64,000 nucleotides of DNA from Hymenopellis radicata (lineage: Eukaryota > Basidiomycota > Agaricomycetes > Agaricales > Physalacriaceae): NCBI GenBank assembly GCA_015501595.1, contig JADNRX010000227.1, forward strand, positions 25,130-89,129. The letters are read 5' to 3'. How positions within the stretch are numbered: position 1 is the stretch's first letter; the number at the start of each line of letters is the position of its first letter. Positions 45,979 through 58,329 of the stretch are shown here, in pieces. The notes beneath the pieces are model-generated. The model was not told where the DNA came from and searched no databases. It saw only the letters and a list, made by a program, of their open reading frames with translations. The position numbers and the translations under genes are program-made.

Positions 45979-47242
45979 ATGTCCTCCAGCGACACCAAGG
46001 CAATCCGGGACGCGTACTTCAATGCGTGCAACTTCGAATCCCTCATGCGCGGTAAGTCTTTGAATTAGACGCACTCCATGTATCTCACCATATGCAGGGA
46101 TTCATTTCTCCGTGTTTTGGATGGCGCTGGTTCATATATGTACGTTCTTCACCTGTCGCTTCCCTCAGCGTCATCTGAAGTCTTGAAATAGACACCGGTA
46201 AACGGAGTCAGCATAAACACGTTATGGCCGCGCTTGTCATTGCAATGTTCATCATGTCGACGGTGCACAATGCGACATTCTGGGCGTATGTGCGGCGAGC
46301 ATTCGTTGCTTACGGGGACACCAGTGAGACAGTTGCGGCGGCGCTCGACGAATACCCTTCCTGGTTTACGGGAACAACTGCAATCTCAGACCTCAACGTC
46401 GTTCTTGCTGATGGCATTCTCGTGCGCATCGCCCTATGGCACGCTGCGCCACTGCTGACCTATAAATAGATTTGGCGCGCTTGGGTGGTTTGGGGGAGGA
46501 ATTGGTTCATTATTGTGACGCCGGTTGCGACTACCATATTGACTCTAGGTGAGTGTGATTCACGGACATTCTACACCACTCTGATTGATCAAGCGTTTTC
46601 AATCATCGCTACGTATGGAACGGTCTCTTCAACGAGTTTCGGTGCTGTCGGTGTGGACTATGCCACGGCCCTGTACTCCACCTCGCTTATCACCACAATA
46701 CTCTGCACGGGGCTGATAGTGTACAAGATCGTTCAAGTTGGGGGTGCTCAGAAGGGCGGTCTGCGTTCTTATAGGAATATCATGGAGATCTTGGTTGAAT
46801 CGGCGGTGCTGTACTGCATTGCGACGCTTTTCGCGTTGCTGGCGTACATTTATAGTGGTGTAGCGTCCGAGTATGCCTCCGCTTTCTGGACTTCTATCAC
46901 TGTGGGTCCCATATCTGTTTCTTCGACAATGATGAGTTGACTTGTTGATAGGGCATTGCACCTACACTGATCATCGCTCGTGTCGCTTCTGGGGAATCTC
47001 GTCCCGAGGATACTTGGATGGCGAGCTCAACGTTGCGCTTCCGTTCTGTATCAAGGTACCACCACAGTCCCTCGACGTCTACCAGCGGTCATCCAAGCTC
47101 TAATCTGAATGAGCTCGAGAGCTTCGTTGCCGCTGTTCCCATGCGATCAGTGGCCACGACTGACGATACGGATGTATCCTCGGGAATGACAAGTCTACCC
47201 TCGACAATGATTTCAGACAGGAAGAAGCGCATTCCTGTTTAG
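45979..47242 (+). CDS. Seven-helix membrane protein with IWR-x-WV motif, member 2
   Basis: The ATG at 45979 begins MSSSDTKAIRDAYFNACNFE. Exons then give IHFSVFWMALVHI, HVMAALVIAMFIMSTVHNA, DLNVVLADGIL joined to IWRAWVVWGRNWFIIVTPVA, a helix with YATALYSTSLITTILCTGLI, YRNIMEILVESAVLYCIATL, and a last helix before GIAPTLIIARVASGESRPED. The polar Ser/Thr-rich tail ends at 47242. Landmarks (IWR-x-WV, IMEI-VESA-LY, APTLI-RVA-GE) match the gene at 39,292, so the two are paralogues now separated by HOS3 and the carboxylesterase relic. Role unknown; receptor-like membrane protein by architecture only. Confidence 0.76.
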
Positions 47243-47395
47243 CTGACCATCTATACGGTGCTTACTCTATTATCCTTATCTCTGTACTAGGTATTACCTA
47301 TGAATACACGAGAATACCTCACGACACGCTTAGGGTTAGGGTCACACTCTTTATCTTCTCACCGTCATCCATCCTGTTGCACTGATTCTAGTTGT

Positions 47396-49223
47396 ATGGC
47401 CTCAGACTATCCCAATTCCGAATTGGCCGTCGTGGTCTTCGACGATGAAGAAGACGAGAATATCTGGCATAACGGATCTAAGGGCGGAGGTTTTGTGGTT
47501 CCTTTCGGTGATTGCGAGGGCCGAACTATAAACAGAACGCCAATCATCTATTTGGAGGAAATGAGTCGCATTGAAGCGAACAGCGAAATTCGCAAGGTGA
47601 GTCGTCGTTTACCTTCATTATCGCACCTAACCGTAAGCGACACATAGACATACAAGTCTTTCTTCAAAGCGCTCAACGCCTTCCTGGATGGACTACGCAA
47701 CTACGCTCGAGATCACTACAAGCGCTTTATTGTTCCGTACGGAAAGCACCGAGGCAAGCAGATCAATCAATGTCGGGATAAAAATTGGCTTCTGTGGGTT
47801 TCACGAGAACCAGGCCTGCCGTCTCCCGTTCGTGGACCCTCCATCGTCAAGTACTTTAAAACCTTACAAAACCTAGATTCCGGTATTCTTGACTGCGGTT
47901 GATTACTATCTGCATAATCCCCGCCATTACGAGCACACTCGCGACATTGGCCGGAAGACTTCGCATGCAGGGCGAGCCGTGAACGACGAGGAGCCCAATA
48001 CGGACGACGAGGCATTCATTGATGAGGACGTTTCGGACAGTGAGACTCAGGTCCCATCAACAGTCGGGCGCCCTGCCGGACGAAAGCCAGCTGCCACCCA
48101 TCGTGATTTGGGGTCTACGTACCGCTCTGGTACACGTCGAGTTGGTAAGTATCAACTCGTACATTTGTAGATAAACTAACAATCATCACTACAAGCATAC
48201 CTCTCGTCCGACGTCTCAGATTCTGAGCCAAAGAGAGTGACGAAGCACCGTCGCCCCGCCTCGTCTTCTACGAGACGTATTCGCAACCAATTTGTACACA
48301 GGCCTGATGAAGCAGAGCGGAGTGACAGCACATCCAGAGCGTCCTTTGTCGTTTCGGACAGCAAAAGCCTGATATATGATACGCCCACGGAAGATGTTCG
48401 TGCTTTTCTTTTCTAACCTTTCCGTAATGTTCTAATCTGTCGTAGGGCCAGACATCGTCTACGGGTTCAGAGGCGTCACAACGGCTCAGAGGACGCAGTG
48501 CTTCACAAGAGGCATCCTCAAGTTGGACTCCATTGCGAAAGAAAGGTATTATATAACGGAGTGCTAGATTGATAACTCATCGTTTGGTTTCTGTAGTGCC
48601 GCAATCTAACCACGACAGTGACACAGATGATGTTCCAGTTGGTCATGCATCAGACTCTGAGCTCTCCGTCAGGGCGTCGCCCACGCCATCATCCCTCAAA
48701 CGCCCGCCTGTCACGCCCGTACGCAAACCTAATATTCGACACCAACAGCAGTATACGCCAGAATCTATTCTCCCTCGTGCACAACGGGCCAAGGTGAGAT
48801 TGTCCAAGACCGGAAAACAGCGACTCGAGTCTTCCGACGGCGAACAGTCTGACTCAGAAGCGCCTGCAACTCCGACGAAACGCAAGCGGGCACTGTCGTC
48901 GTCATCAGACGAAAGAGCTCATAGGCGTGCGGTCAAGAAGGGCAAGCAGCGTCAGCCCGATTGAATGGGTTGGAGATGACGACGACGAGGAATCGGAGGA
49001 TGCGGGGAAGATATACAATCTCCGTCTGCGCCGCAAACCGAAGTCTACATACTCCCTACGGAGCCGATCAAATCTGAATTCCGCCAAACCACGCTACAAC
49101 GATGACGACGACGCGTTGAGGGAATCCGAGATGCATGCAGCAGATGAGCAGCCTGTTCGTGTTCCCCCAGAGCCATCATCCAGGCAGGTGTTCGTAATGG
49201 TTCCTCGGAATCCTTGGACATGA
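47396..49223 (+). CDS. Acidic, Ser-rich nuclear-type protein with YGKHRGK motif
   Basis: Starts MASDYPNSELAVVVFDDEED. The next exon has a YGKHRGKQINQCRDKNWLLW block, resembling the small 'F/Y-G-K-x-K/R-G' domain seen in DUF3820-like proteins (a tentative link). Further exons give long acidic/Ser stretches alternating with basic clusters (RPASSSTRRIRNQFVHRP, TPTKRKRALSSSSDERAHRR), typical of disordered nuclear proteins. One frame stops at 48,964; a one-base shift near 48,950 continues it with WVGDDDDEESED and NLRLRRKPKSTYSLRSRS to 49,223. There is a similar uncertainty near 47,880, where FLTAVDYYLHNPRHYEH must join. DNA or chromatin association is plausible; function unknown. Confidence 0.5.
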
Positions 49224-50094
49224 ATGGGCCGGGGATCGCTCGACTATCTAGAATGCCTGACGCATGATTGGCATATTTAGTTGTGAGACCGGGTAATACT
49301 CGCGTCTCGTCTGCTAAAGACCAGGATATTCTGTACCACTCCTTGTAGCTTGCATACCTGAACTTGTACAATGTATAGTAGTGCATCCGAGTCTTTTGTT
49401 AGCCTTGTACCAAGCTCGACGACTTAGTTTTCTCTTGTAAGAGCTGAAAGACCCCTTTTCGGCGGCCCGGGGGCGGTGTGAAAAAGGAACATCGAAAGAC
49501 GACCGCGCTGAATGGTCAGATCGTTGGGAAATGGGAGCGAAAGTAAATTCACCGTAGGTGGCACTGAAACTGGTTCAACATGTTTGACAGCGATGACAGC
49601 ACGATCGTTGACTTTCTCACGCCTTACCTTCTCGCTCTACTCGTCATGATGTCTTTCTTGGAAGGTTTCAGCGACCGGCTTTGGTTTCACCGGTGTTCAA
49701 ACTGCACTGCTCTCGGACTTCCGGACATAAGGAATATATCTGGGCGTCCCTCAAGCATTGGCATTACATGACTGTCTCTTCCATCTTTGACAACTTTGAT
49801 CTCTCGACTCACTGGTGGTCGTTTAGAACGACGCGTCCGGGTCCCCGACACTAGCCTGCATCGAATCTTGGCATGAGATTTCTGCGCATTCTAGGACATG
49901 GCCCCTCTTCACGACCATCTGAGTCCTTCCAGGAATTGGCCCCTCTTGAGGCAAGTTCGCGAGACGTGCTTCTCATCTAGTAAGTGATCATGTCAAGACA
50001 GTTTCAGTGCTCTACTGCCTATATAACCCCTTCCAAATGCTCTCTTATATTCAACACAATCTACTATCACAACATCCGCATCACATATACTACC
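49224..50094. other. Intergenic, nothing recognised
   Basis: Short frames only. A GC-rich patch (GGCGGCCCGGGGGCGG) occurs near 49,460. No repeat or RNA gene is supported. Confidence 0.4.
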
Positions 50095-50856
50095 ATGATG
50101 ATCTTGCACGGCTTCGAACCTATGGGCTCTGTCCCTCCTTCACCTGCATCTTCGCGCCGTTTCCTGAACGCCGCGCAGCTTACGTCGACTGGGACTCCCC
50201 GTCCGTCATTGAAGACATCTATGGCAAACCTAAAGGTACGTCTTCCTTCCTGCAGGTTACCTAACATTTGCTGACGACGCTACGCAGTCTCATTAAAGCA
50301 GTCATTGAAGAAAAAGCTTCAGCCGATCACCCGACCGCTATTATCCCCCTTCGTCGTGTCGTCGTCGAATCCCTACCCACCAGAAACGGACGCACCCGTT
50401 GTGCGAGCGGTCAAGCAGTCGTCAGACTAGGGCGGCCCAAGAAATTTGTGATTGGGTGACACTCCCACGCCGTCCCCTTTGGTGCGGAAGCCAACTTCGA
50501 TCGTCCCGGAGGGGTGCTATACGCTGGTGGAGAAAAACGGGTACTTTGTTGAGAAGAAGGAGAGAAGGTTTAGTGGAAAGAAGATCAAGGATAGTGTTGC
50601 TCGAGTGTGCCGGCGAGCATCTCAGGCTTCTTCACAAATTAATCCTGCTGTCGTATGCGCAGAGGATTCCGAAACACACGCACCACCGCTAGCCACAGGT
50701 CTCTACCGTACCCATCATCACCCACACTCCGCCAACTCTAAGAAGCTCGCTCCACGTCCAACCGCGTCCAAGCGGAAATCCTCGAGAAAGGCAAGGGAAG
50801 CAACAGCTCAAGGAGTACATTCCTCCGGCATACCTCCTTGCGCAGCGCTGTATTGA
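50095..50856 (+). pseudogene. Possible small gene with in-frame stops
   Basis: From ATG 50095 two exons joined over a 52-base intron (50,236-50,287) give a Pro/Ser/Lys-rich sequence (MMILHGFEPMGSVPPSPASS at the start, KQSLKKKLQPITRPLL after the splice), ending at a TAG near 50,428. In the same frame, after a further TGA, coding-like sequence continues (VPEGCYTLVEKNGYFVEKKE, then RRFSGKKIKDSVARVCRRAS) to 50,856. No intron removes both stops. It is either a short gene plus noise or a longer gene closed by point mutations. Not recognised. Confidence 0.3.
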
Positions 50857-51647
50857 TATCGTGCATTCAAGAAGCGCGCGCCATGCGGCTGAAGATGCGC
50901 TGCGCTATGGGGCACCTCATAAATTTTAGATTATAGTCAGTTTGTCTCGAGACTTCTCGCTATAATTGCTTTTACCAGTATTTACTTGCTTTGCCGTTAT
51001 TCTTGCTCTCGTCCAATTGCTGAACGTTGCTTCGCTATCTTGAGGCCTCTACTATTTGTCGTACTACATACTATACATTCCGCTACTTGATATCCGCTGC
51101 CATTGCTCTGTTGTTTTTCTCTTATCCTATATCTTCCAGTACTGAACCTGAAGTTGACACACACAATGATGACGACAGCAAATCGGAATTTGTCTGGCCG
51201 TCTAATCGCGCGTGGGAGTCGTGAAAGTGGGAGACGAGCTGATTCGTTCTGGTGGCACTATAGTTGCAGATTTCGAGGGTGACTCGGTTAAGATTGGGTG
51301 TTCAATCTAAACATACTATCATCAACCCACGTGACCGTTCGAGGTCCTGTTTCCTACGTCCGTTCTCTTTCCCGACGTAAGCCAAGACCTCTACCTACCT
51401 GCCTACCTACCACGAAATACATTTTTCGTCTTCTCATCCTCCTCCGGAGCTCTTACCTGTCGTTACAACTTCAAAGTCTTGGCATATTGATTGCAAGATT
51501 GTCGCGTTATGTAATTGTGATGCTTCTCCAAGTTTCACTCTCATGTTCTCGTGCGCATCACTGCCTTCTTCAAGACTCTCAGCACGGTTTAACGACACCG
51601 GATAGCGCAGTAACATAAAATCCAGAAACAATTGACCCGTAGGTGCA
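50857..51647. other. Intergenic, upstream of the second Zn2Cys6 gene
   Basis: About 0.8 kb, no recognised gene. It contains pyrimidine-rich stretches and a short 'ctacctacctgcctacctac' run near 51,391, a local simple repeat. Confidence 0.4.
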
Positions 51648-53824
51648 ATGGAAGGCACCAAAAAGCGGAGACTACAAGGTTCCTGTGACAGTTGCCGCTT
51701 CAGAAAGAAAGCCTGTAAGTTATCGTCTGTCAAGTGATTCTCATCTAACGGTGCAAAAGGCGACAGTGCTCAAAGACCTGGTGCAAAATGCTCCAACTGC
51801 GTGGCGTTTGGCTCAGAATGTACACATATATTGCTGCAATGTCCAGAAAGGTGAGTAACCGCCGTCTGGTTACCTCGGCTTATCATTGATTAGAACGGTG
51901 GAGTACCTCTAAACTTGGCTATGTCGGAGACTACGGAGGAGCTACAAATCCATATAACCGCCATTCTAGAGCCGGCATATCCATGTCCCAAGGATACCAG
52001 GGTAGTGCGACCGCTGCTTGTACAACTGGCGCGTTACGCACGGGAGCTGGAGGCAAAGGTCTCTGCGTTGGAGCGTCAAGCCAGTGCGAGCCCCACTGCC
52101 GATGTACAGACTATGGAAGATCCATGAGCAAACTCACCATCTCCGAAAACAAGAATCGCCAGTACGGAGCAGAAGCGAACGAAATTCATCAAAACCGTGT
52201 TCGACCTCAAAAACATTGGATCCCCACTACAGTCATCGCAGGCCAGTGTTCTGGACGCGGCCGGTCTGGCAAAATATGACCCCAGTCTTGACGTCTCCAC
52301 TCTTATTCCCTCCCTCAGACCTGATTCATTCCTTGGTCAATTCCTTCCTCAGTGATACCCATCTATGTCTCCTCCACGGCCCGTCGTTCAGACGTGATGT
52401 ATCCAACGGTATACACTACACCTCCCGACAATTCGGTTCCGTCGTCCTCGCCGTATGCGCCATCGCCTCTCGCACCAGCAACGATCCGCGGGTGGCCGAC
52501 AGACATCAAGTAGGATGGGAATGGTTCAAGCAGCTCCGTCCCCTAGACTCGATTGACTATGCCTCGCCTGGATGTTTGTGGGATCTGCAGCTGTTCGTTT
52601 TGATGGTGATGTATATGTACGGTCTGTCCATCGCAGATAAGTGTTGGCTGTTCGCCGGCATGGGCATACGACTGGCGCAACACATGAGACTCCATCGCAA
52701 GCGGCGGAGTAACGAACCGTGGACGCCGCTGGATGAGTCTTTGAAGCGCGCTTGGTGGGCGCTTGTTACCCTTGACTCCTATGCTAGCTCCTTGTCTGGA
52801 CGCATGAGATCTGCCAATTCAGACGAGTAAATGACTTCGTTTTCTTCGCATCCCTTGGTCTCTTACGGTTTCCTCCAGATTCGACACAGATTTTCCTTTG
52901 GAAGTCGACGACGAGTATTGGCCGGGAGAGCTTCTAGCTGATCCGCTTCAGCCATGGACGCAGCCAGCCGGAGTTTCCCAAAAGTCACGGCATGGGTATT
53001 GCATCTCAAGCTGCTGAGATATATGGTTTTGCTCAGAAAACCATCTACTCTGTGAGACGCTCCGAATTCTGGGATGCGTTATCCACCGCTGAATGGGGAC
53101 ATAATGTCGCGGTGGAGTTGGATTCTGCTCTGAATAATTGGATCGACGCTCTACCGGACCACCTACGTTGGAATTCGCACCAACCCTCCGAGGCGTCCGC
53201 TGTACTCTATAGCACGTACTACTGGGTCCAAATCCAGATCCATCGACCTTTCATCATCAACGCCGACCGCTCCTTCTCCTCCATAGCCATCTGCACTAAC
53301 GCTGCACGATCGTGTGCGCACGTTCTTCAAGCGCATCATGCGGCGTTTCACAACCTCGCGCTTTCGAATATGCTAGCGGCTATGCTGTACTCGACTATTG
53401 TCCTTCTGCTTAACGCAGCCAATTCGCGTAGCGATGGCGCTGCAGCCACTCCGAGAGACCTGGAAGACGTCCACAAGTTGATGGATATTTTGCAGAGTCA
53501 TGAGGAAATGTGGCAAGTAGCTGGGCGATATCAGTACGTTCTCTTCTTTCGTTTCAGTCAGCTCTATACTGATCATCTTCGCTTAGTGATGTCATCGCTG
53601 AAGTATTCGCTCTGCTGAAGGCGCCCAAGGAAAAGGACTCCCGGAAGCGCAAAGAGCAACACGACGTCGACGCGGAACATTTAGACTGGGGCGATCTCGG
53701 ACTGGATAGTAGTAATACTGATCTGGACAACCTCATGGCGTGGGAGGGCTGGTCTGCCAACTCTTGGGAAGACTTTGGGGCGTATCTTAGTCTTACGGAT
53801 ATTAATGGTGGAGGGTCATTTTGA
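51648..53824 (+). CDS. Zn(II)2Cys6 fungal transcription factor
   Basis: The ATG at 51648 gives MEGTKKRRLQGSCDSCRFRK, and the splice into the next exon completes the six-Cys cluster (KCSNCVAFGSECTH). A heptad region (LLVQLARYARELEAKVSALE) would dimerise. The fungal-specific middle domain follows: FPPSDLIHSLVNSFLS, SVVLAVCAIASRTSNDPRV, GCLWDLQLFVLMVMYMYGLS, FAGMGIRLAQHMRLHRKR, SLKRAWWALVTLDSYASSLS, then DDEYWPGE and IYGFAQKTIYSVRRSEFW, ending in an acidic tail at 53824. Two joins are unclear: 52,085-52,300, where an in-frame TGA must be removed, and 52,970-53,020, where three frames are used in succession. The gene is complete end to end but may carry indels. Target genes unknown. Confidence 0.72.
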
Positions 53825-54127
53825 TTTGGACTGCTAGCATTACAGAGTAAATTATGGAGCCGGACGTATACCTCACATGAAGTACCGCCGCTCGATGATA
53901 ATAGCCTGGGCCATGAATGAGATCTTTTTGTGGAGCATACAAAGAAGTCGGTACATCGGATGAGGAATGGTTTCTTCGCTTACGTGGCGTAGCGATGGGG
54001 TGGTCGGAGGGGGGTTTACGAAAGGCAACGTTGCCGCGTTAGGGTGCGTTCGGGCAATTTGCGTATAATAAAATTAAGTAGTAACAAAGGACAGACTAGT
54101 CGTAGAAATAGACACTGATCACGGCAG
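53825..54127. other. Intergenic
   Basis: About 300 bases between two plus-strand genes; promoter of the next gene. Nothing else seen. Confidence 0.4.
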
Positions 54128-55399
54128 ATGCCTGTCAACGTCATGTTTTATGGCACTAACAATGAAAACAAACCTCAGCCCACCCAGGACAATCTGCATA
54201 TGTGAACAATGAACGTTGAATGAACGTCAAACTTGCAAAACGGACCTGCATCATTCATCGCGAGATACTATACAGAGACGGTGCTCTTTGACCTGGCTTG
54301 GACCAGTCGCAACCTCTATAAATCGGTCAGTACGGCGGTGTATCATGTCGCTCCCAGAACGCTCAGCGCACATGTCGCCCAACATCAAGCTTTCGAGATG
54401 TTATGTCAGTTTTATTTACCTCCAGGAAATAACCTTGCTAAGTCAACTAACCTTAGACATCATACAAGTCTTCCCCATCTCAAGAAACACTTGGTATCAT
54501 CGGCGGTGTACTCCCTGACGGTCGTCCACGGTCATCAAATCCACGGTACATCTACACAGCGCCGGACTTGATTGGGCTGGTGCCGTCCTTCAACGACAAG
54601 GAGAGGATCATGTCGTGTATACCCGTACCACAACCAAGGCTGCCAGAGACGGGCCCTCTCCCTATGCCCAGCATCTCGTTCGCGCCAGATTCGGCATTAC
54701 AGGTAGAGGGCGTTCCTCTTTCAGATTGTCTTGCTCGACAAGGAATGAGGGATCTGGGCGAAGCAGCATTCAAGGAAGAGATGGATGAAGTGCGCTTCCT
54801 TTTATGTGTGGGTCCGTCGTCTCTTCATCGGCTGTGGGTTCTGACCGAACGAAACATCAGTGGCCGGGTTATGAGCATTTTGAGTGGTTGATCACCATTC
54901 ATACGAGAACATCACAAGGCGATGTTATTTCAAGAGGAGAGTTAGCCGAGATTATCGCTGGGCAGTACGAAGAATTCATCCAGGTACGTCCCGAGTCTTT
55001 CATCGAAGCGTATCTGATAACAATGACTATAGCGATGCCTGAGCGGCACAACTGCACTGCACAGACCCGAACTGGCTTATCGGACCAGGGCTCATGGGAA
55101 GCACCTTCGACGAAATGTATCTCTGTTCGTTTTGGACTCCCGGAGACGGATTCTGGCGCGCGTCGATGTCCGTGAAGAAGGATATAACAGATGAGTGGCA
55201 TTTTGCTAAAGAGCGCAGAGAGAGAGAAGAGTCTCAGAGCACATCGGGTGACCAAGGCCAAATGAAAGGCAAGAAGAGGTCACGGCGCGCCGCGGAGGAG
55301 GAGAAACCAACGTCAGAGTTGCAGGGGCCCCAAGGATGGCAGCCATCAGCGACTGCTGATTCACTAGTAGATCAACTATTTGGACTTGATGAAGAATAA
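54128..55399 (+). pseudogene. Conserved agaric protein of unknown function, apparently frameshifted
   Basis: Starts MPVNVMFYGTNNENKPQP; a splice over an intron joins it to YYTETVLFDLAWTSRNLY, then YLPPGN, VFPISRNT, RPRSSNPRYIYTAPDLIG, EEMDEVRFLLCVGPSSLHRL, GYEHFEWLITIHTRTSQGD, HCTDPNWLIGPGLMGSTFDE and FWTPGDGFWRASMSVKKDI, with a basic tail to 55399. From general knowledge this order resembles a protein family common in agaric genomes without an assigned role. At least three points need a one-base shift (about 54,430, 54,490 and 54,850), which no intron explains. It is therefore either a pseudogene or a place of assembly error. Confidence 0.55.
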
Positions 55400-55755
55400 A
55401 TAGAATGTACCGCCGTATGAGCACCGCTCTAACATGTCATGAAGGTGTGGAACAGAAGGACATTGGCCCGGTGGCGGTGCATCGTGAGAAAGCCTTGCGT
55501 TCTACTTTGTTGAACCTGTTTGCTCTTGACTTCCATAGCGACCCCATTGCGACGCGTCTGAAGGTGAAGAACACACGTCTGGGGCTAATTTTCGCTCTCC
55601 TTCAAGATTATCGGGATGTCGTATACCACAATCTATTATCTGCTACACTTTCTTTGAACAGCCCCACATGTGATAGACTCAGCCTCTTAACAGCTAACGC
55701 GCACAGACCTCGAGTAATAATAGGACTTCTGTCCCCGGCGAAAATACTTATAAGC

Positions 55756-56118
55756 ATGCCATCGCGGTCTCCCTCGCCGCAACCCCTCCTTGTCCCACCC
55801 CGAGTCCTTCGGTGCTTAGTCGACTCCGATAAATCTTCCATCATCATGTCTACATCGACAGAGGGTCAATGCGACAAACATACCACGTCTAATATCGTGG
55901 ATGCGTTCTTCTATTCCGGTCATGACCGGACAGATGGACTTGACGCGCTGGAGGTCGAGGGTAAGCCTATATCGCATCATAGACTATTCCTTAATACTCC
56001 GTTAGACTTGGATCCGTGGAAGACGTATCGGTTTGAAGACGCAGACGGGGATTTGGCAGAGGCGTGGAGACGTGCCGTTGAATGGCAATGCCTTCTGGAG
56101 GCGACGGAGGTGAGCTAA
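55756..56118 (+). CDS. Hypothetical protein, weakly supported
   Basis: One open frame spans 55,405-56,118. Its second half from ATG 55756 (MPSRSPSPQPLLVPPRVLRC) looks most protein-like, with SNIVDAFFYSGHDRTDG, LDPWKTYRFEDADGDLAEAW and an end at EATEVS. No known domain. It follows the decayed gene on the same strand by about 350 bases. It could be chance. Confidence 0.35.
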   Translation: MPSRSPSPQPLLVPPRVLRCLVDSDKSSIIMSTSTEGQCDKHTTSNIVDAFFYSGHDRTDGLDALEVEGKPISHHRLFLNTPLDLDPWKTYRFEDADGDLAEAWRRAVEWQCLLEATEVS

Positions 56119-56717
56119 ACTGTTCTGTCCATCACACTGACATATGTATCGAACTTTTAGCCTCCCAAGTCATGATGACGAGTCACGTTTAAAATAAATT
56201 GTCTTCCACGTTTGATTTCATCATTGCAATTCTATCACTGTTCTCTCCCGCCTGCTCGCCGTTCCTTGCACTCAACGCTTGATTCGCATCCTTTCGAAAC
56301 AACACCCACGGGGCCATTCTCAGTGACAAGATTACCGTCTCATCATCGAGTTCCAATCTGAGGCGTGAGGTTGCCTATTCACTGATTCTCTCATTTGATG
56401 TGCCCTCGAAAAGAGACGACATTCATTTTCGAGTCTATCTATCACGAATAGAGATGTGTGACAGGCGCCCCATGGAGAATTTCAATCAATGATTAAGTCA
56501 AGTCAACTTGATCATTCAGAGCTTTCTGATTGCCTCAAGATAATCCAATCACATCGCAGGATTTCCGGGAAGAGCGCTATGTTGCTGTCTACCCATCCCC
56601 GCCGACGAGGCAATTCCACTCGGTCGTTATCGATGTGTATAAAAATATTCGACAACAATATTGTACAGATTTTTCCATGGAGTCCATTTCTCAACTTGGC
56701 CGAATCTAAGATCCCTC
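56119..56717. other. Intergenic between convergent genes
   Basis: Between the hypothetical + gene and the end of the next - gene. Terminators must lie here. No repeat or RNA gene supported. Confidence 0.4.
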
Positions 56718-58176
56718 TCACTTCCTCAGCTTGTCAAAAATCCCCGCGACTACGGACACCGGCCTTGGTGGCACCTCGGGCGTCGGCGAGCTTTTCCGCC
56801 CCTTGGTCTTGGGCGGAGGCGGGGCAACATATATCGAGGGATTGCCCAACTGCGATGGGGACGGTGACGGCTGATTAGGATGCAGTTGATGCGAATGGAT
56901 CCTCGAATCGCTGTTACGCGCGATCTTTTTACCTGAAGATGTGAGCATTGAACAGGAAAACCAAAGAAGGGCTCAGTACCTTTGCCTTTCTTTTTATCCT
57001 CTTTCGTGGGAGGAGAGGGAGGTATCGGGAGGTAGGCTGCAGCTTCGGGCATCGGAATCTTGCTCAAGTGAACGACGAGGCTCTTTGGCGTCGAGTACTT
57101 TTCCTCGTTGTCGAGGTTTATCCGTCGCGGGCCTTTGGACGGAAGCGTGTCGTGCAGCACGTATTGGTGCAGATCGTTGTCCAAGCCCGCTTTATGGCGG
57201 ATGCGCTTCGTCTCCTCGACGGTCTGCAGCACCTTGGGCACCTCTTCCGCGGAATCTGAGCGTACGGTGACGAAGAGCATGGCATCGTCCTGGAGGAGAT
57301 TCCAGCAATACTGGGCATAGTCCGCGACTTCGCCTTCTTGCTCTACTGTCACCTCGTTGAACTCCCCGCGGAGCGCCTGCAGTTCAGCAATGCGGTCTAC
57401 GCCGGTCTTGGCGGGCGGCCTGGGCGGTGGTGGAGGCGGAGGAGTCGCAGTGTCCTTGGGAGTTTTACGGGCCGGTGTTGGGCTCTCGTCTTTGGGAGTC
57501 GAGTGGTGGGCTTCGTTGGCATCTTGGAATGTGAGGAGGGCGGTGAGGATGACGATTTCCAATCCTTTTCTATCTTCGATCTCAAATCTGGGATACACGG
57601 TCTTGAGTTGGCCGTTCAAACGTGTTAACTGTGAGGACGTACCGGTTTAGATTATAGTCGAGGATTTGGACAGTGCTCGTCTTGAGTCGTCCTGCCGGCT
57701 CTTTCGTGAGCGCGACAAGGACAGGCGGATCTGGTTTGCGGATCATGTAGCATTCTTCTCGCTTCCATTCGAAATCGTGGCTTTTAGCGTGATCAACGTT
57801 TGGGACGCGTTGAGACGAAGGAGGGTACTCACTCCTCCCACTTGAAGCCCCAACGGAAAGATAGAGTGCCGGTGTATTTGAGTTCCACAGTAGAGGAAGG
57901 ATTGCATAGCTCAAGAATCTTTGTCTTGCTCGTTGGACTGGGCGCTGTGGCGGTCACCAGCAGTGATTCAGACATAAATCTGGGCGCATATTCGTGAAAA
58001 GTGTAGGTCGAGCTATGGAATTACTCACCGTACATTTCAATCGTGTACAAAGGGGCGACTGTTATGCGCTGCTTTCGATAATGTACTACGCCATTAGGGT
58101 CGACAAGATCGATGACATTTGGGTCGTCCTTGCTGGGAGTGACGATGAGCGTGAAGAGATTCTGGTCAAGGCTCAT
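56718..58176 (-). CDS. Conserved protein of unknown function with proline-rich loops
   Basis: The ATG at 58176 gives MSLDQNLFTLIVTPSKDDPN; later exons give VVHYRKQRITVAPLYTIEMY, LKYTGTLSFRWGFKWEE, HDFEWKREECYMIRKPDPPV, VYPRFEIEDRKGLEIVILTA, an uncharged Pro run (ATPPPPPPPRPPAKTGVDRI), GEFNEVTVEQEGEVADYAQY, and a Pro/Ser/Lys tail ending GIFDKLRK at 56718. Beta-rich first half, disordered second half. No signal peptide or membrane helix. Exons join well and there is no sign of decay, so it is likely a real gene. The family appears widespread in mushrooms from memory, but I cannot give a function. Confidence 0.65.
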
Positions 58177-58329
58177 CGAAAGTAGAAATGAAGAAAGGCT
58201 TATAATGTTGATGGGAGTTACAGACATGATGACATCGCTTTCCGCGTGTCTTCACAGCGCACGGATGAGCCGTACATCTCGTAGCATGGCCGCAAAACAC
58301 GCACCCTTGGCTGTTAATCGGCGCTCCTC

